Shown in pieces: positions 1-8,977 of a stretch of DNA of 64,000 bases. Both the position numbers and the translations under genes were made by a program. The stretch spans positions 563,938-627,937 of the forward strand of contig JACKCM010000006.1 in the NCBI GenBank assembly GCA_020634035.1. Direction: 5' to 3'. The notes below the pieces were generated by a model. That model had not been told where the DNA came from. It saw only the letters and a list, made by a program, of their open reading frames with translations, and made no database searches. Numbering within the stretch: the first letter of the stretch is position 1; each line of letters starts with the position of its first letter. This DNA comes from Candidatus Obscuribacterales bacterium. GTDB lineage: Bacteria; Cyanobacteriota; Vampirovibrionia; Obscuribacterales; Obscuribacteraceae.

Positions 1-44
1 GAAGCGGCTTGAAAGATGATCTGGATAGACTACGCAGACACTAT

Positions 45-479
45 TCAGAAGGAGCCTGAAGCAAGGGCGACCTTTTCGCGCTCCCCTTCCACAATAGCCC
101 TGGCCCGACCGGAGCTGCGCGGAAACTCCCGACCACGCATGATCAGTTTGTGGTCATAGGAAGAAGGTCCGAAATAATCGCAAAAATATTTGATCGCTTC
201 ATCCACATCGAACTCCTGACAGGAGAAAATATCGAGGGTGGCGAAGCCTTTATCAGGAAAGGTATGGACAGAGATATGAGACTCGGCTATGAGTACTACT
301 CCGCTTACTCCCCAGTCCTCTTTATGCTTTCCTTCATAGGAAAATACATAAGGCGGCATTATTTTGGTCATGCCCAATCGCGGCGGATAGGTGTCCAACA
401 TTTTACTAAGGGCGCTAAGGTCGGCTAAATTTGCACTTGCACAACCATAGGCTTCTAGAATCAGATGTGGTCCGAACAT
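45..479 (-). CDS. speD: S-adenosylmethionine decarboxylase proenzyme (SpeH/SpeD)
   Basis: This enzyme decarboxylates S-adenosylmethionine to give the aminopropyl donor for spermidine synthesis. The 144-residue length fits the short prokaryotic class. The self-processing motif AESHISVHTFPD is intact: Glu66-Ser67 is the expected cleavage site that makes the pyruvoyl cofactor, with His72 and Cys87 as the usual catalytic residues. I chose the ATG at 479 because a strong AAGGGGGAAG ribosome site lies just upstream and MFGPHL is the family's normal beginning; the frame stays open a further 25 codons. It stands alone, downstream of nothing visible in the window. Identification is secure. Confidence 0.95.
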   Translation of the reverse strand: MFGPHLILEAYGCASANLADLSALSKMLDTYPPRLGMTKIMPPYVFSYEGKHKEDWGVSGVVLIAESHISVHTFPDKGFATLDIFSCQEFDVDEAIKYFCDYFGPSSYDHKLIMRGREFPRSSGRARAIVEGEREKVALASGSF

Positions 480-780
480 GTTTCTTCCCCCTTTTGGAAA
501 ACAAGGTAAACAAAACGCAAGAGGAGATTCTCTTTTACGCTTTGAGGGGTACACGAAACGCTTGTGTCACCAGTTTCAGACTACAGCCGTCCTGGGCTGG
601 GAGTTAGGCGTTTTTAAGTCGTGTCTCTTTAAACCTCTCATTGGTATTACGAATACGAGCCGATTATTTTACAGCAATTAAAAATAGAGAAATGCCGTTA
701 TAAGGGAACGTATATTAAATACCCTTAATTGTCCCGGAATTCACTACCATATCAAAAGTTACAGACCTGAATCATCGGAT
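480..780. other. Intergenic region between speD and dnaE
   Basis: About 300 bp between the start of speD and the end of dnaE, both minus strand. It should hold the speD promoter. I see no gene, RNA or convincing terminator; the dnaE-proximal part (about 660-760) is AT-rich. Confidence 0.5.
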
Positions 781-3700
781 TCAGATGCGGATTTTATGGG
801 TCGAAACCTTCATGCTGTCACCAAAATTGGTGTTTATATCCCCGATAAGATTCTGAGAAGCAGATACCCAGAATTGTGAACCGACAAGAATGACTGTGTT
901 GCGTTTGCCGTTTTTAAAATGCAACATCACCGGGTCCTCTCCCTTATGAGAGTTGAGGATGTCTTTGAGTCGATGCAGGTCTGAGAAAGACTGCTCTTTG
1001 TCGATAAAAACATCCACCAGAGATGCGTCGGCGATTCGTCTCACCGAACTAGTGGTGACCGAGAAACTATCCTCGAACTTACGGATCTTTCCTTTGAGCA
1101 GCAACAAGGCCTGGGGCTTCAACACATCCTCATCGAGTTGTTCGAGAATGTCGCTATAAATTACCGCTTCGCATTTGCCGGTAAGATCCTCCATCTGAAC
1201 GATTCCCAGAAGTTTGTTCTTTCTGGTCAGACGTTTTTGGACACTGTTAGCGAGACCGCCGACAATCACTGTGGTGCCGTCCTTGAGCTCTTTCAGCTCT
1301 TTGATAGGATGGGTGGTGATATATTTCAGACGATTCGCAACTCTGTTGAGCGGATGGCTTGTTACATAGAAGCCGAGCAATTCGTGCTCCATGAACTGAA
1401 GCTCGGCTTCAGGATACTCGCCCCCGTCTCCTTTCAGAGGTTGATCGAGGGTGACTCCACCGGCATCGCCGTCGCCCATGCTGAAGAGACTCATCTGACC
1501 GCTCGCCTTCTGACTCTGCTGACGGCTGGCCCGGTCGACGAGATCGTCGAGATTATCGAGAGCCTGTTTACGGGTAATGCCTAAATTGACACAGGCGCCG
1601 CTTTTGATAAGAGCTTCGAGACATCTTTTATTTACCACTCTCAGATCTATTCTGGTGAGAAAGTCCTGAAAGCTCTTGTATTCTCCGGCGGTCTCTCGCT
1701 GACTGACAATCTCCTGGATAGCGCCCTCGCCGACGTTCTTAACAGCAGAAAGTCCGAATCGTATAGCGCCACCATCAGCGGTGAAGTCCGAACCAGAGAC
1801 ATTTACATCGGGCGGGAAGATGCTTATTCCCATGGCCTGACATTCGGCGATATAGCCCTGCACTTTCTCTTGATCGCCCGCCACCGAAGAGAGTAGCGCA
1901 GTCATGTACTCGACCGGATAATGCGTCTTGAGATAGGCCGTCTGGTAGGTAATCAGAGAGTAGGCCTGGGAGTGCGATTTGTTGAAGCAGTACTCAGCGA
2001 ACTGCAGCATCGTGTCAAAAAGCTTCTCGGCAATCTCGGCTTTGATGCCGTTATCCGCGCAACCTTTGTAGAAGATACCGCGGTGCTTTTCCATCTCCTC
2101 CGGCTTCTTCTTACCCATGGCTCTACGCAGAAGATCTGCCTGACCAAGGCTGTAACCACCCAGTTGCTGGGCGATCATCATGACCTGTTCTTGATAGACG
2201 ATCTGACCGTAGGTGTCTTTTAAAATCGGCTCCAGTTCAGGAGTCATATAGGTAATTTTGGCGCGACCGTGTTTACAGTCGATGAACTTGTCGATCATGC
2301 CCGAATCGAGCGGACCCGGCCGATAAAGGGCGATAAGAGCCGAGATGTCCTCCATATTGGAGGGCCTCATGTCTCGGGCTACCTGACGCATACCAGAGCT
2401 GGTTTCGAGCTGGAAGATACCGGCCAGATCTCCGTTAGAGATAACCTGAAAGACCTTTTCGTCATCGAGAGGCAGTTTGTCGAGATCAATTTCGATGCCC
2501 CGGGTCTGCTTGATGATCTTGATCGCCTTACTGATCATTGTCAGGTTGCGCAGACCTAAGAAGTCCATCTTGACCAGACCGACATAGGCCAGGTCTTCCA
2601 TGTAGAACTGCGCTATCTTGGCACCGTCATTGTTGCGCTGCACCGGAACAAGATCTTCGAGCGGAATATCAGAGATAACCACACCGGCAGCATGCATACC
2701 GAAGGTCTTGTTCACCCCTTCGAGCTTCTGGGCAAGATCCACCACCTGACGGACTTCTTCTTCTGACTCGTAGACCTGCTTGAACTCCGGGTGTTCGCCG
2801 ACCATATCTTTTAGCGGAGTCGGCTTACCCCGGGTGACCGGAATCATCTTAGCCAGTTTGTTGGAATCGGCGAAAGGAAACTCGAGCACCCGGGCTACGT
2901 CCTTGAGCACGGCCTTCGATGTCATACGGTTGAAGGTGATGATTTGAGCAACCCTGTCATCGCCATATTTCTCGGCGCAGTACTTGAGGATCTCGTCACG
3001 ACGTTCGATACAGAAATCGGTATCGATATCGGGCATGGACTTTCGCTCGGGATTGAGGAAACGCTCGAAGAGCAGATTGTATTTGATCGGGTCGATATTG
3101 GTTATCCCCAGGGCATAAGCCACCAGGCTGCCCGCCGCCGAGCCCCGACCCGGACCGACAGGAATGCCGTTCTGTCTGGCGAAATTGATGAAGTCCCAGG
3201 TGATGATGAAGTAGGACGGAAAGTCCATATCCTCGATAACCTTGAGCTCGGTTCTGGCACGCTCGACATAGTTTTCGGGGATTTCATCCACCTCGAGTTT
3301 GGTCTTGATGCCATCGAATACCAGGCTGGAGAGATAAGATTCGGCGGTATGACCGGCAGGCATATCGACCTTGGGCAACCGGGGCGCCCCCTGGAGCTTT
3401 ATCGCTTCTACTTTGTCCGCAATTTCGAGGGTGCTGCGAATTGCTTCTTCAATCAGCTCGCTGTCTAGATGGTCTCTAAAGAGATAAGCCATCTCGTCGC
3501 CGTTTTTTATGTACTCCCAACCGGTGAACTTCATACGCTTTTCATCGGTGACATGCTTGCCCATGGACATACAGAGCAAACAGTCATGGGCTCTGGCATC
3601 ATGCTTGTTTGTAAAGTGGGAGTCATTGGTGGCACAGAGCTTGATACCCAGGTCTCGGGCGATTTTGACCAGGTCTTTGTTGACCTTCCTGTCCTCGGGC

Positions 3701-4236
3701 ACGCCATGATCCTGGATCTCGATGTAATAGTTGTCCCCTAAAGTATCCCGGTACCAGGCGGCGGCATCCCGGGCTTCTTTGTATTCGTCCCGGAGAAGAT
3801 GCTGGCATAACTGGGCGCCAAGACATCCGGAAAGCACTATCAAGCCCTCGGAGAACTCAGCGAGCATCTCTTTGTTGATGCGCGGTTTATAGTAATAGCC
3901 GTTTAGATGGGCTCGAGAATTGAGCTTGACCAGGTTCTGATAACCCGTCTTATTCTGGGCCAGCATGGTCAGGTGATAGAGCTCTGTCTTTTTACGCTCT
4001 TCGATATCACCGTCGATAATATAGGCTTCGCAGCCGATAATGGGCTTGACTCCGCCCATCTCGTGGCAGGTCTTGGTCAGTTCTACCGCACCATACATGA
4101 CACCATGATCGGTAATCGCTACCGCCGGCATGTTCTCAGCCTTGGCTTTTTTGACAAGATCTTTGATCTTGGTGGCGCCGTCAAGAAGACTGTATTCCGT
4201 ATGTAGATGAAGGGGTACGTAAGGACGAGGGCTCAT
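781..4236 (-). CDS. dnaE: DNA polymerase III alpha subunit (DnaE, PHP-containing)
   Basis: Replicative polymerase catalytic subunit, 1151 residues, normal for DnaE1. The N-terminal PHP domain begins with LHLHTEYSLLDGA and contains ITDHGVMYGA. The polymerase core has GPGRGSAAGSLVAY and the catalytic PDIDTDF motif, followed by the helix-hairpin-helix and a C-terminal OB-fold (VGGLANSVQKR region). I chose the ATG at 4236 over the TTG two codons upstream because GAGG sits eight bases before the ATG. It appears monocistronic and is divergent from the membrane gene at 4498. Confidence 0.97.
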   Translation of the reverse strand: MSPRPYVPLHLHTEYSLLDGATKIKDLVKKAKAENMPAVAITDHGVMYGAVELTKTCHEMGGVKPIIGCEAYIIDGDIEERKKTELYHLTMLAQNKTGYQNLVKLNSRAHLNGYYYKPRINKEMLAEFSEGLIVLSGCLGAQLCQHLLRDEYKEARDAAAWYRDTLGDNYYIEIQDHGVPEDRKVNKDLVKIARDLGIKLCATNDSHFTNKHDARAHDCLLCMSMGKHVTDEKRMKFTGWEYIKNGDEMAYLFRDHLDSELIEEAIRSTLEIADKVEAIKLQGAPRLPKVDMPAGHTAESYLSSLVFDGIKTKLEVDEIPENYVERARTELKVIEDMDFPSYFIITWDFINFARQNGIPVGPGRGSAAGSLVAYALGITNIDPIKYNLLFERFLNPERKSMPDIDTDFCIERRDEILKYCAEKYGDDRVAQIITFNRMTSKAVLKDVARVLEFPFADSNKLAKMIPVTRGKPTPLKDMVGEHPEFKQVYESEEEVRQVVDLAQKLEGVNKTFGMHAAGVVISDIPLEDLVPVQRNNDGAKIAQFYMEDLAYVGLVKMDFLGLRNLTMISKAIKIIKQTRGIEIDLDKLPLDDEKVFQVISNGDLAGIFQLETSSGMRQVARDMRPSNMEDISALIALYRPGPLDSGMIDKFIDCKHGRAKITYMTPELEPILKDTYGQIVYQEQVMMIAQQLGGYSLGQADLLRRAMGKKKPEEMEKHRGIFYKGCADNGIKAEIAEKLFDTMLQFAEYCFNKSHSQAYSLITYQTAYLKTHYPVEYMTALLSSVAGDQEKVQGYIAECQAMGISIFPPDVNVSGSDFTADGGAIRFGLSAVKNVGEGAIQEIVSQRETAGEYKSFQDFLTRIDLRVVNKRCLEALIKSGACVNLGITRKQALDNLDDLVDRASRQQSQKASGQMSLFSMGDGDAGGVTLDQPLKGDGGEYPEAELQFMEHELLGFYVTSHPLNRVANRLKYITTHPIKELKELKDGTTVIVGGLANSVQKRLTRKNKLLGIVQMEDLTGKCEAVIYSDILEQLDEDVLKPQALLLLKGKIRKFEDSFSVTTSSVRRIADASLVDVFIDKEQSFSDLHRLKDILNSHKGEDPVMLHFKNGKRNTVILVGSQFWVSASQNLIGDINTNFGDSMKVSTHKIRI

Positions 4237-4497
4237 CGACAAAACCTCAAGCTTTTCTTCTAAAACGGGCCTGAAACATTGAAAAACCGACGCTTTTCTA
4301 AAAAGCTGGTCCGGCTTTAGTGAATGAGCCGGGCGTCAATTTATCTTGAGGCAGGCTCAGAGGCCGACCTCGTATAACAATTCTAGCGTCTATTTTTCTA
4401 AGTGACTCAAGAAATATATACGTAATTTCTACTCTTAAAGTTCAAATTCGCCGAAATCAGGCCAATCTGTCAAAATAGTTAAACGATTGAAGAAGCG

Positions 4498-5178
4498 ATG
4501 ATTAAACTAGTACTCTCCGCCATAGCCTTTGCCGCCACCGACTGCCTGGATCCTCTCTCCATATCAGTCCAGATTTATTTATTGACAACAAAGCGAGCCC
4601 TGCTCAACTCTCTTGGCTTTATCCTGGGCATTTTCACCGCCACTCTTTTATGCGGAGTAGTAATAACCCTGGGTCCGGTTAAAGAGCTGGACAGTATCAT
4701 GTCCCATCCCAACGCTCCCTATTTCATCTTTCAAGCTCTGGTAGGCCTGGGCTTGACCTATGGCTCATACCACTACTGGTATCACTTCTCTCATCGCAAA
4801 GAGAGCCATCCTATTAAAGTCAAAGTAAATCCCATTACCTGCCTTGTTCTCGGCGGCACCTTCACCGTAACCGACCTACCCACCAATATTCCATTATTAG
4901 CTCTGGCCGATGAACTGGCCCGCTCCCAGGCCGATCTGACAGCCATTACCTTGAGCTCCTTCGCCTATAGCATGATGCGAACTGCTCCGCTTTTCTTGAT
5001 CGTAAGCCTGTTCGCCATCAATCAAGAAAGGGCTAGAGAAGTTATCTCGGCCGTGGAAGAGAAACTGATTAAGTGGGGACATCTGGTTGTGGCCGCGACG
5101 ATTTCGATACTGGGCATCGCTCTCACCGTCGATAGCTTAGTCTTCTTTGCCCTGGGTAAGCCACTATTTGTTCCCTGA
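4498..5178 (+). CDS. GAP/Sap-family-like multipass membrane protein
   Basis: A 226-residue integral membrane protein with about six hydrophobic helices and a short, basic, His-rich loop near residues 97-110. The opening (LSAIAFAATDCLDPLSISVQIYLL) and the helix spacing resemble the GAP family (sulfolipid-addressing Sap relatives), which belongs to the LysE-like transporter superfamily. The substrate cannot be read from the sequence. A GAAGAAG stretch precedes the ATG. It is a single gene, divergent from dnaE, followed by a probable terminator. The family call is from memory of the pattern and is moderate. Confidence 0.55.
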   Translation: MIKLVLSAIAFAATDCLDPLSISVQIYLLTTKRALLNSLGFILGIFTATLLCGVVITLGPVKELDSIMSHPNAPYFIFQALVGLGLTYGSYHYWYHFSHRKESHPIKVKVNPITCLVLGGTFTVTDLPTNIPLLALADELARSQADLTAITLSSFAYSMMRTAPLFLIVSLFAINQERAREVISAVEEKLIKWGHLVVAATISILGIALTVDSLVFFALGKPLFVP

Positions 5179-5208
5179 ACCTTCTTTCTTGACCCCTGAG
5201 CAAAGAAC

Positions 5209-5252
5209 AAGCCAGTTCCTGTGACATCGGAACCGGCTTGATGGATGTTTTA
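5209..5252 (+). terminator. Probable rho-independent terminator of the GAP-like gene
   Basis: Arms AAGCCAGTTCC (5209-5219) and GGAACCGGCTT (5229-5239) form an 11-bp stem with one A-C mismatch and a 9-nt loop, followed after a few bases by GTTTTATT. It lies 30 bp after the stop of the plus-strand gene. The tract is not immediately adjacent to the stem, so strength is uncertain. Confidence 0.5.
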
Positions 5253-5276
5253 TTCAATTGAAGAACAGGTGAGAAC

Positions 5277-5501
5277 TTAAAAAACCATCTCTCTCAGGTG
5301 AGGGATCATACGGCCTTTTCTCGACCGCCTGCGAGCCACGGTATGGCGATGGGTGGCAGGGGTATCGCTTTCGGCTTCGTTACCATAATGCTCGTTATAG
5401 AGGGTCGCTGCAACATCTTGCTGCTCCGCCTGAGCAATGGCTTGCCGAAACCACATACGGAGGCAGCGACGTTCATCCGCTGTTAAGACTTCATCATTCA
5501 T
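5277..5501 (-). CDS. Small hypothetical protein, basic and His/Arg-rich C-terminus
   Basis: A 74-residue protein I do not recognise. The N-terminal half is acidic and helical (residues 5-45), with the pattern TADERRCLRMWFRQAI; the C-terminal 25 residues are rich in Arg and His. The frame opens at a GTG (5513), but AGGAG overlaps that codon, so the ATG at 5501 with an 11-base spacing is more plausible. The coding assignment rests on the ribosome site and ordinary composition only. Confidence 0.45.
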   Translation of the reverse strand: MNDEVLTADERRCLRMWFRQAIAQAEQQDVAATLYNEHYGNEAESDTPATHRHTVARRRSRKGRMIPHLREMVF

Positions 5502-5880
5502 GTGTTTTAGCACTCCTGTTGTTCCTGGTGGAGAAACTCGGATCCCCGAGAAAAACTACAAGAGTAAACTCTTGAAGCTTCACTCGAATTCCGGAGAATC
5601 CGGCTTCACTTCCCCAGCCCGCTCTAGTCGGCACCCGGGGGATTATTGAAACCTCTACTTACTGCTCTGGATTGGTTAGATTTCCGTCGAGGCGGACAAA
5701 TTTCCTGTCAGTTCGAGCAAAGGCACAATTTTTATTCTATGGACTTCCCAAGAACGAGCAACGCTTGACAACAAGGTTTTCGATTAGCAGTCGGTAAGAT
5801 CCCCAAAAGCCATGACTGACAATGGTTTTAAAAGATGAGTTGCGCTAAGTAATTTGGCTAGATTAACGGAAAGCCATATT
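5502..5880. other. Intergenic region with two small hairpins
   Basis: About 380 bp without a credible gene. Two small consecutive dyads are visible: CTCGG/CCGAG (5537-5550) and CAAGAG/CTCTTG (5559-5574). Neither is followed by a T-tract on the strand that would need it. I could not find a convincing promoter. Confidence 0.4.
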
Positions 5881-6723
5881 TCATCCGTTTTTTCGCCCCT
5901 CGAAGAGCCAGTTGAAGCAGATAAAAACACCGGGAATGGCAAGTAGTGGAAACCAGGCCTGGAATACCAGCGGCAAACCTGCCATGAATACGAACCAGCC
6001 CAGACAAAGAGGATGACGCCTGAAGAAGCTGAGCGAAACCGGTGGAATATGTCCTCTGTCCACTTCAATATCGTGCATAGCTTGCTTCTCTGCCGGCTCT
6101 TCCACCTGCTCCGAGTCTTCGGATAAAACAGGAAAGAGACCGACAGCCGCTTCGTAATATTTAGACTCAGCCAGATAAAGAATAGACTTGGCTGAGCGCA
6201 GGCCTTTTATAAGCAAATACAAGCCAAGTAAAGCGATAATCGCGCCGACAATTCTTATATATGGATTGACCTGCCCAAAATCAAATATGCCAAGACGCAG
6301 TTGCAGACAGAGCGCCGATAGATTGACATAGAGCATGAGATAGGCAAAAAGGGCAAGCAGCCTGGTTCGCGGTCCGAACTTCAGCTGAAAGCGTCGCTTA
6401 GCATTTTCAGAAACTTCTTGTATCTGCGCAAAATCATCATCGCAAGCTATCGCTTCAATCTTGACCGAAGAGGCATAGATGTTCTCAGCCAGGGTCAATC
6501 GACGTCTCATGATCAGAGCACCGGCAAGCAAGCCGGTTATAAGCGCGCAGGCAACCAGAAGAATCTCTTCGGCATTGAGCAAAAGCGACTTCAGCTCCCG
6601 ACGCACCCCGGCAATCGGCACCACTATCAATACCACGGCGAGAAGCAGTCCCAAGAAGGCAGCAACCAACAGTCGAGCCGCTTTGTCGGTCTGGCTTATT
6701 TGAACATCCACCATCGGGTTCAC
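5881..6723 (-). CDS. Membrane protein of unknown function, ICMT/PEMT-like C-terminus
   Basis: A 280-residue protein with two N-terminal helices (about residues 17-40 and 52-70), two central helices (about 120-165) and a C-terminal hydrophobic pair. The segment RRHPLCLGWFVFMAGLPL resembles the RHPxYxG motif of isoprenylcysteine/phospholipid methyltransferases, but the second half of that motif (EE...YxxY) is absent, so catalysis is unlikely. It starts at a GTG overlapping the ruvA stop (GTGA), so it is probably translationally coupled to ruvA. No function can be named. Confidence 0.7.
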   Translation of the reverse strand: MNPMVDVQISQTDKAARLLVAAFLGLLLAVVLIVVPIAGVRRELKSLLLNAEEILLVACALITGLLAGALIMRRRLTLAENIYASSVKIEAIACDDDFAQIQEVSENAKRRFQLKFGPRTRLLALFAYLMLYVNLSALCLQLRLGIFDFGQVNPYIRIVGAIIALLGLYLLIKGLRSAKSILYLAESKYYEAAVGLFPVLSEDSEQVEEPAEKQAMHDIEVDRGHIPPVSLSFFRRHPLCLGWFVFMAGLPLVFQAWFPLLAIPGVFICFNWLFEGRKNG

Positions 6724-7355
6724 TTTCTCGACAGGGAGCCAAGAATCTTGAGACAGCTACGGACCAGATCTTCGATATCTTCAGAAGCGGCCTCAGAAGA
6801 CTGAACCTCGCTCAACGCCGTATTAATCTCGGTCACCGTATAGCCCAGACCGGCAAGAATGTCCCGGACCTCTTCATGGTCCTCACCGGAAAGACCGGTC
6901 CGCTCGGAGGAAGCTCCATCAATCTCACCGACAAGAAGATCGTCCACCTTCGACTTGAGTTCGAGCACGATACGCTGCGCTACTTTCTGACCGACTCCCG
7001 GAGCCTGAGAGATAAGCTTCTTATCCTCGCTCTTCACCCCTTCGACAAATTGACGCACCGAAAAGCTGCCGGTTACAGCAAGAGCCAGTCTCGGTCCGAC
7101 ACCACTGACGGTCATCAGAAGCTGAAACATCTTGCGCTCCTCTTTAGAAGAGAAGCCAAAGACAGTCATGTCATTTTCGCGCACCGCCAACCACGTATGC
7201 ACCATAACATCGTCACCGGGAGTGCCCAGTTCGGCAAGATTGCGCGATGCCATCCAGACTTCGAAACCCACCCCTGAAACATCGAGCACCAACCGGTCCA
7301 CCGGTCCGCCGGTGGAATCCTTGGAATGAATGCTACCTTTCAGAAATGCGAACAT
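6720..7355 (-). CDS. ruvA: Holliday junction DNA helicase subunit RuvA
   Basis: RuvA binds four-way junctions as a tetramer and loads the RuvB motor for branch migration. The 211-residue protein shows the N-terminal OB-fold (residues 1-65), two helix-hairpin-helix motifs (TVSGVGPRLALAV and QAPGVGQKVAQRIV) and a C-terminal RuvB-binding domain after a Ser/Glu-rich linker. Start is the ATG at 7355. No ruvB is nearby; the next gene downstream is an overlapping membrane protein. Identification is secure. Confidence 0.95.
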   Translation of the reverse strand: MFAFLKGSIHSKDSTGGPVDRLVLDVSGVGFEVWMASRNLAELGTPGDDVMVHTWLAVRENDMTVFGFSSKEERKMFQLLMTVSGVGPRLALAVTGSFSVRQFVEGVKSEDKKLISQAPGVGQKVAQRIVLELKSKVDDLLVGEIDGASSERTGLSGEDHEEVRDILAGLGYTVTEINTALSEVQSSEAASEDIEDLVRSCLKILGSLSRK

Positions 7356-7401
7356 ACATGACCAGTCATATACATGTAGGAAGGCAGGATTTAAAAAAAT
7401 A

Positions 7402-7475
7402 TCGGGGCGAGAGGATTTGAACCTCCGGCCTTCCGCACCCGAAACGGACGCGCTACCAAGCTGCGCTACGCCCCG
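7402..7475 (-). tRNA. tRNA-Pro (anticodon CGG)
   Basis: The minus strand folds into a full cloverleaf of 74 nt. The acceptor CGGGGCG pairs with CGCCCCG, the D-stem is GCGC/GCGC, the anticodon stem is TCCGT/GCGGA with loop TTCGGGT giving anticodon CGG, and the T-arm is GGAGG-TTCAAAT-CCTCT. The discriminator base is A and the 3' CCA is not encoded. It lies between ruvA and a receiver-GGDEF gene. Confidence 0.95.
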
Positions 7476-7522
7476 ACAGAGGACCTATCTTATCATGGAA
7501 GAAGCAACCCGGGTAGGAATTG

Positions 7523-8434
7523 TTACTCCGCCATTAAACTGCGATTACCGCCCTCTTTATGGGCTTGCTCCACCGCGGCCCGGGCGTGGGACATAAGAAT
7601 TTTGCCCTCATCATCCATGTGGGGAGCGAACTGACAGATACCCACCGAAGACGTTACATTGACTATTTCGTCTTCTGCGGTAAAGGTCGCTTCCAACAAG
7701 CTCATTCTCAGACGTTCAGCCACTTCGATAGCCCCTTCTTTGGGGGTGACGGTCAAAGCGATGGTAAATTCGAAGGGACCGGAGCGGACTACTATGTCCG
7801 AATCACGCATCTGCCGTCCCACAATCACCGCTATCTGGGTGACCACCGAATCGCATTTCTTTTGACCGAGCTTCTTGAGAAGATCTTTTACATTGTCGAG
7901 TTCAAGAATGACAACGCTGAGCGGCACGCCGTAGCGGCGAGCCTGCTTAATGCCGAGTCCTAGAAATTCACCGAGATAACGGGCGCTCTTCAATTCGGTC
8001 AGTTGGTCGGTGAGAGAAAGCTCTTTGAGCTGTTGCTCCTTGCGCTTCAACTCGTCTCTGAGAGCCTTCTCTCGAAGAATGCTCTTCACCCGCGCCAGAA
8101 GCTCTTCGCTTTTTATGGGCTTATAAATGATGTCTTCGGACTCGATCTTGTCTGTTTTGGGAAGCTGGTCTTCCCGGGCAGCCAGGAAGATAATCGGAAT
8201 ATCCTGGGTTTTCTCTTCTTTGCGCAGGCGTTGAAAGACCGCCATACCGCCCATGAGAGGCATGTTCAGGTCGAGAATAATCACATCGGGTGTACGCACT
8301 TTACATGCAGCGATGGCTTTGAATCCGTCGTTGGCAGTGTCCACCCCATAGCCCGATTCTTTGAGCACCTCGCTCAAGAGAATCGTATTAGCCTGCTCAT
8401 CGTCGACTACTAAGATCTTGTGACCGGTCTTCAC
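7523..8434 (-). CDS. Response regulator with degenerate GGDEF domain
   Basis: A 303-residue PleD-like protein. Residues 5-120 form a receiver with the DD pair, phospho-acceptor in LDLNMP and a KP near residue 107. A coiled linker leads to a GGDEF fold (about 140-300). The catalytic GG(D/E)EF is replaced by GPFEF and the nucleotide motif DxLTGL reads DQLTEL, so diguanylate cyclase activity is not expected. The inhibitory-site motif RxxD (RDSD) is kept five residues upstream, so it may bind c-di-GMP. GTG start with AAGGAAATTCC ribosome site. Confidence 0.88.
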   Translation of the reverse strand: MKTGHKILVVDDEQANTILLSEVLKESGYGVDTANDGFKAIAACKVRTPDVIILDLNMPLMGGMAVFQRLRKEEKTQDIPIIFLAAREDQLPKTDKIESEDIIYKPIKSEELLARVKSILREKALRDELKRKEQQLKELSLTDQLTELKSARYLGEFLGLGIKQARRYGVPLSVVILELDNVKDLLKKLGQKKCDSVVTQIAVIVGRQMRDSDIVVRSGPFEFTIALTVTPKEGAIEVAERLRMSLLEATFTAEDEIVNVTSSVGICQFAPHMDDEGKILMSHARAAVEQAHKEGGNRSLMAE

Positions 8435-8563
8435 GGAATTTCCTTACATACTAAAGAGGCGGTGACGCCTGGGCATCTTCTTACCTACTTACAACCAGTC
8501 GGACTTACCGCATGACTTGAAGTCTGAAAGGCCCAGTAGTGATAATATCCCCTTGATGACCTA

Positions 8564-8977
8564 TCAACAATCGCTTTGGTGAGAGATAAATTGCAATTTT
8601 GGAACGTTGAAGCGCTCTTTTTCCGGGCAACCTTCGCTTTCTAATAGGCGATAGTCATCTTCGACTTTCGCAACAAATTTTTCTATATTCAAACCCAGGT
8701 GGGAAGGCCGATATTTTCTCAGCCTGCCAAGCCCTCGAGTAAGCAACTTTCTACAGCCCTCAAAATTGTCCCTTTCCAGATGATAATAAGCGACTGCTAC
8801 CTGGATAATGCCCTGGATTAGCTCCCGGTCGGTTTCCAAGTATTGCTTCCATACGGATTCAAGACTTTCGTGACAATCGAAAAACTCTCTTCTGTTATAT
8901 TGCTCGATGCCCAGGCGAAACTCCGCCTGCAAATCGGGCGGCAGATCGGCGCCAGAGAACTCGGTCAACTCAGGCAA
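8564..8977 (-). CDS. DUF309 family protein
   Basis: A 137-residue all-helical protein matching the DUF309 pattern: GIEQYNRREFFDCHESLE, then ELIQGIIQVAVAYYHLERDNFEG and a Leu-rich helix. The biochemical role of the family is unknown. It starts with TTG inside the end of the hydantoinase-like gene (13-nt overlap), so it is probably translated by coupling and is the last gene of the transporter/hydantoinase operon. Confidence 0.8.
   Translation of the reverse strand: MPELTEFSGADLPPDLQAEFRLGIEQYNRREFFDCHESLESVWKQYLETDRELIQGIIQVAVAYYHLERDNFEGCRKLLTRGLGRLRKYRPSHLGLNIEKFVAKVEDDYRLLESEGCPEKERFNVPKLQFISHQSDC

Noticed and set aside
1138..1584. Long plus-strand frame inside dnaE
   Set aside because: It is antisense to a well-conserved gene and has no ribosome site or recognisable content; the same holds for the other antisense frames across dnaE, hyuA and coaBC.
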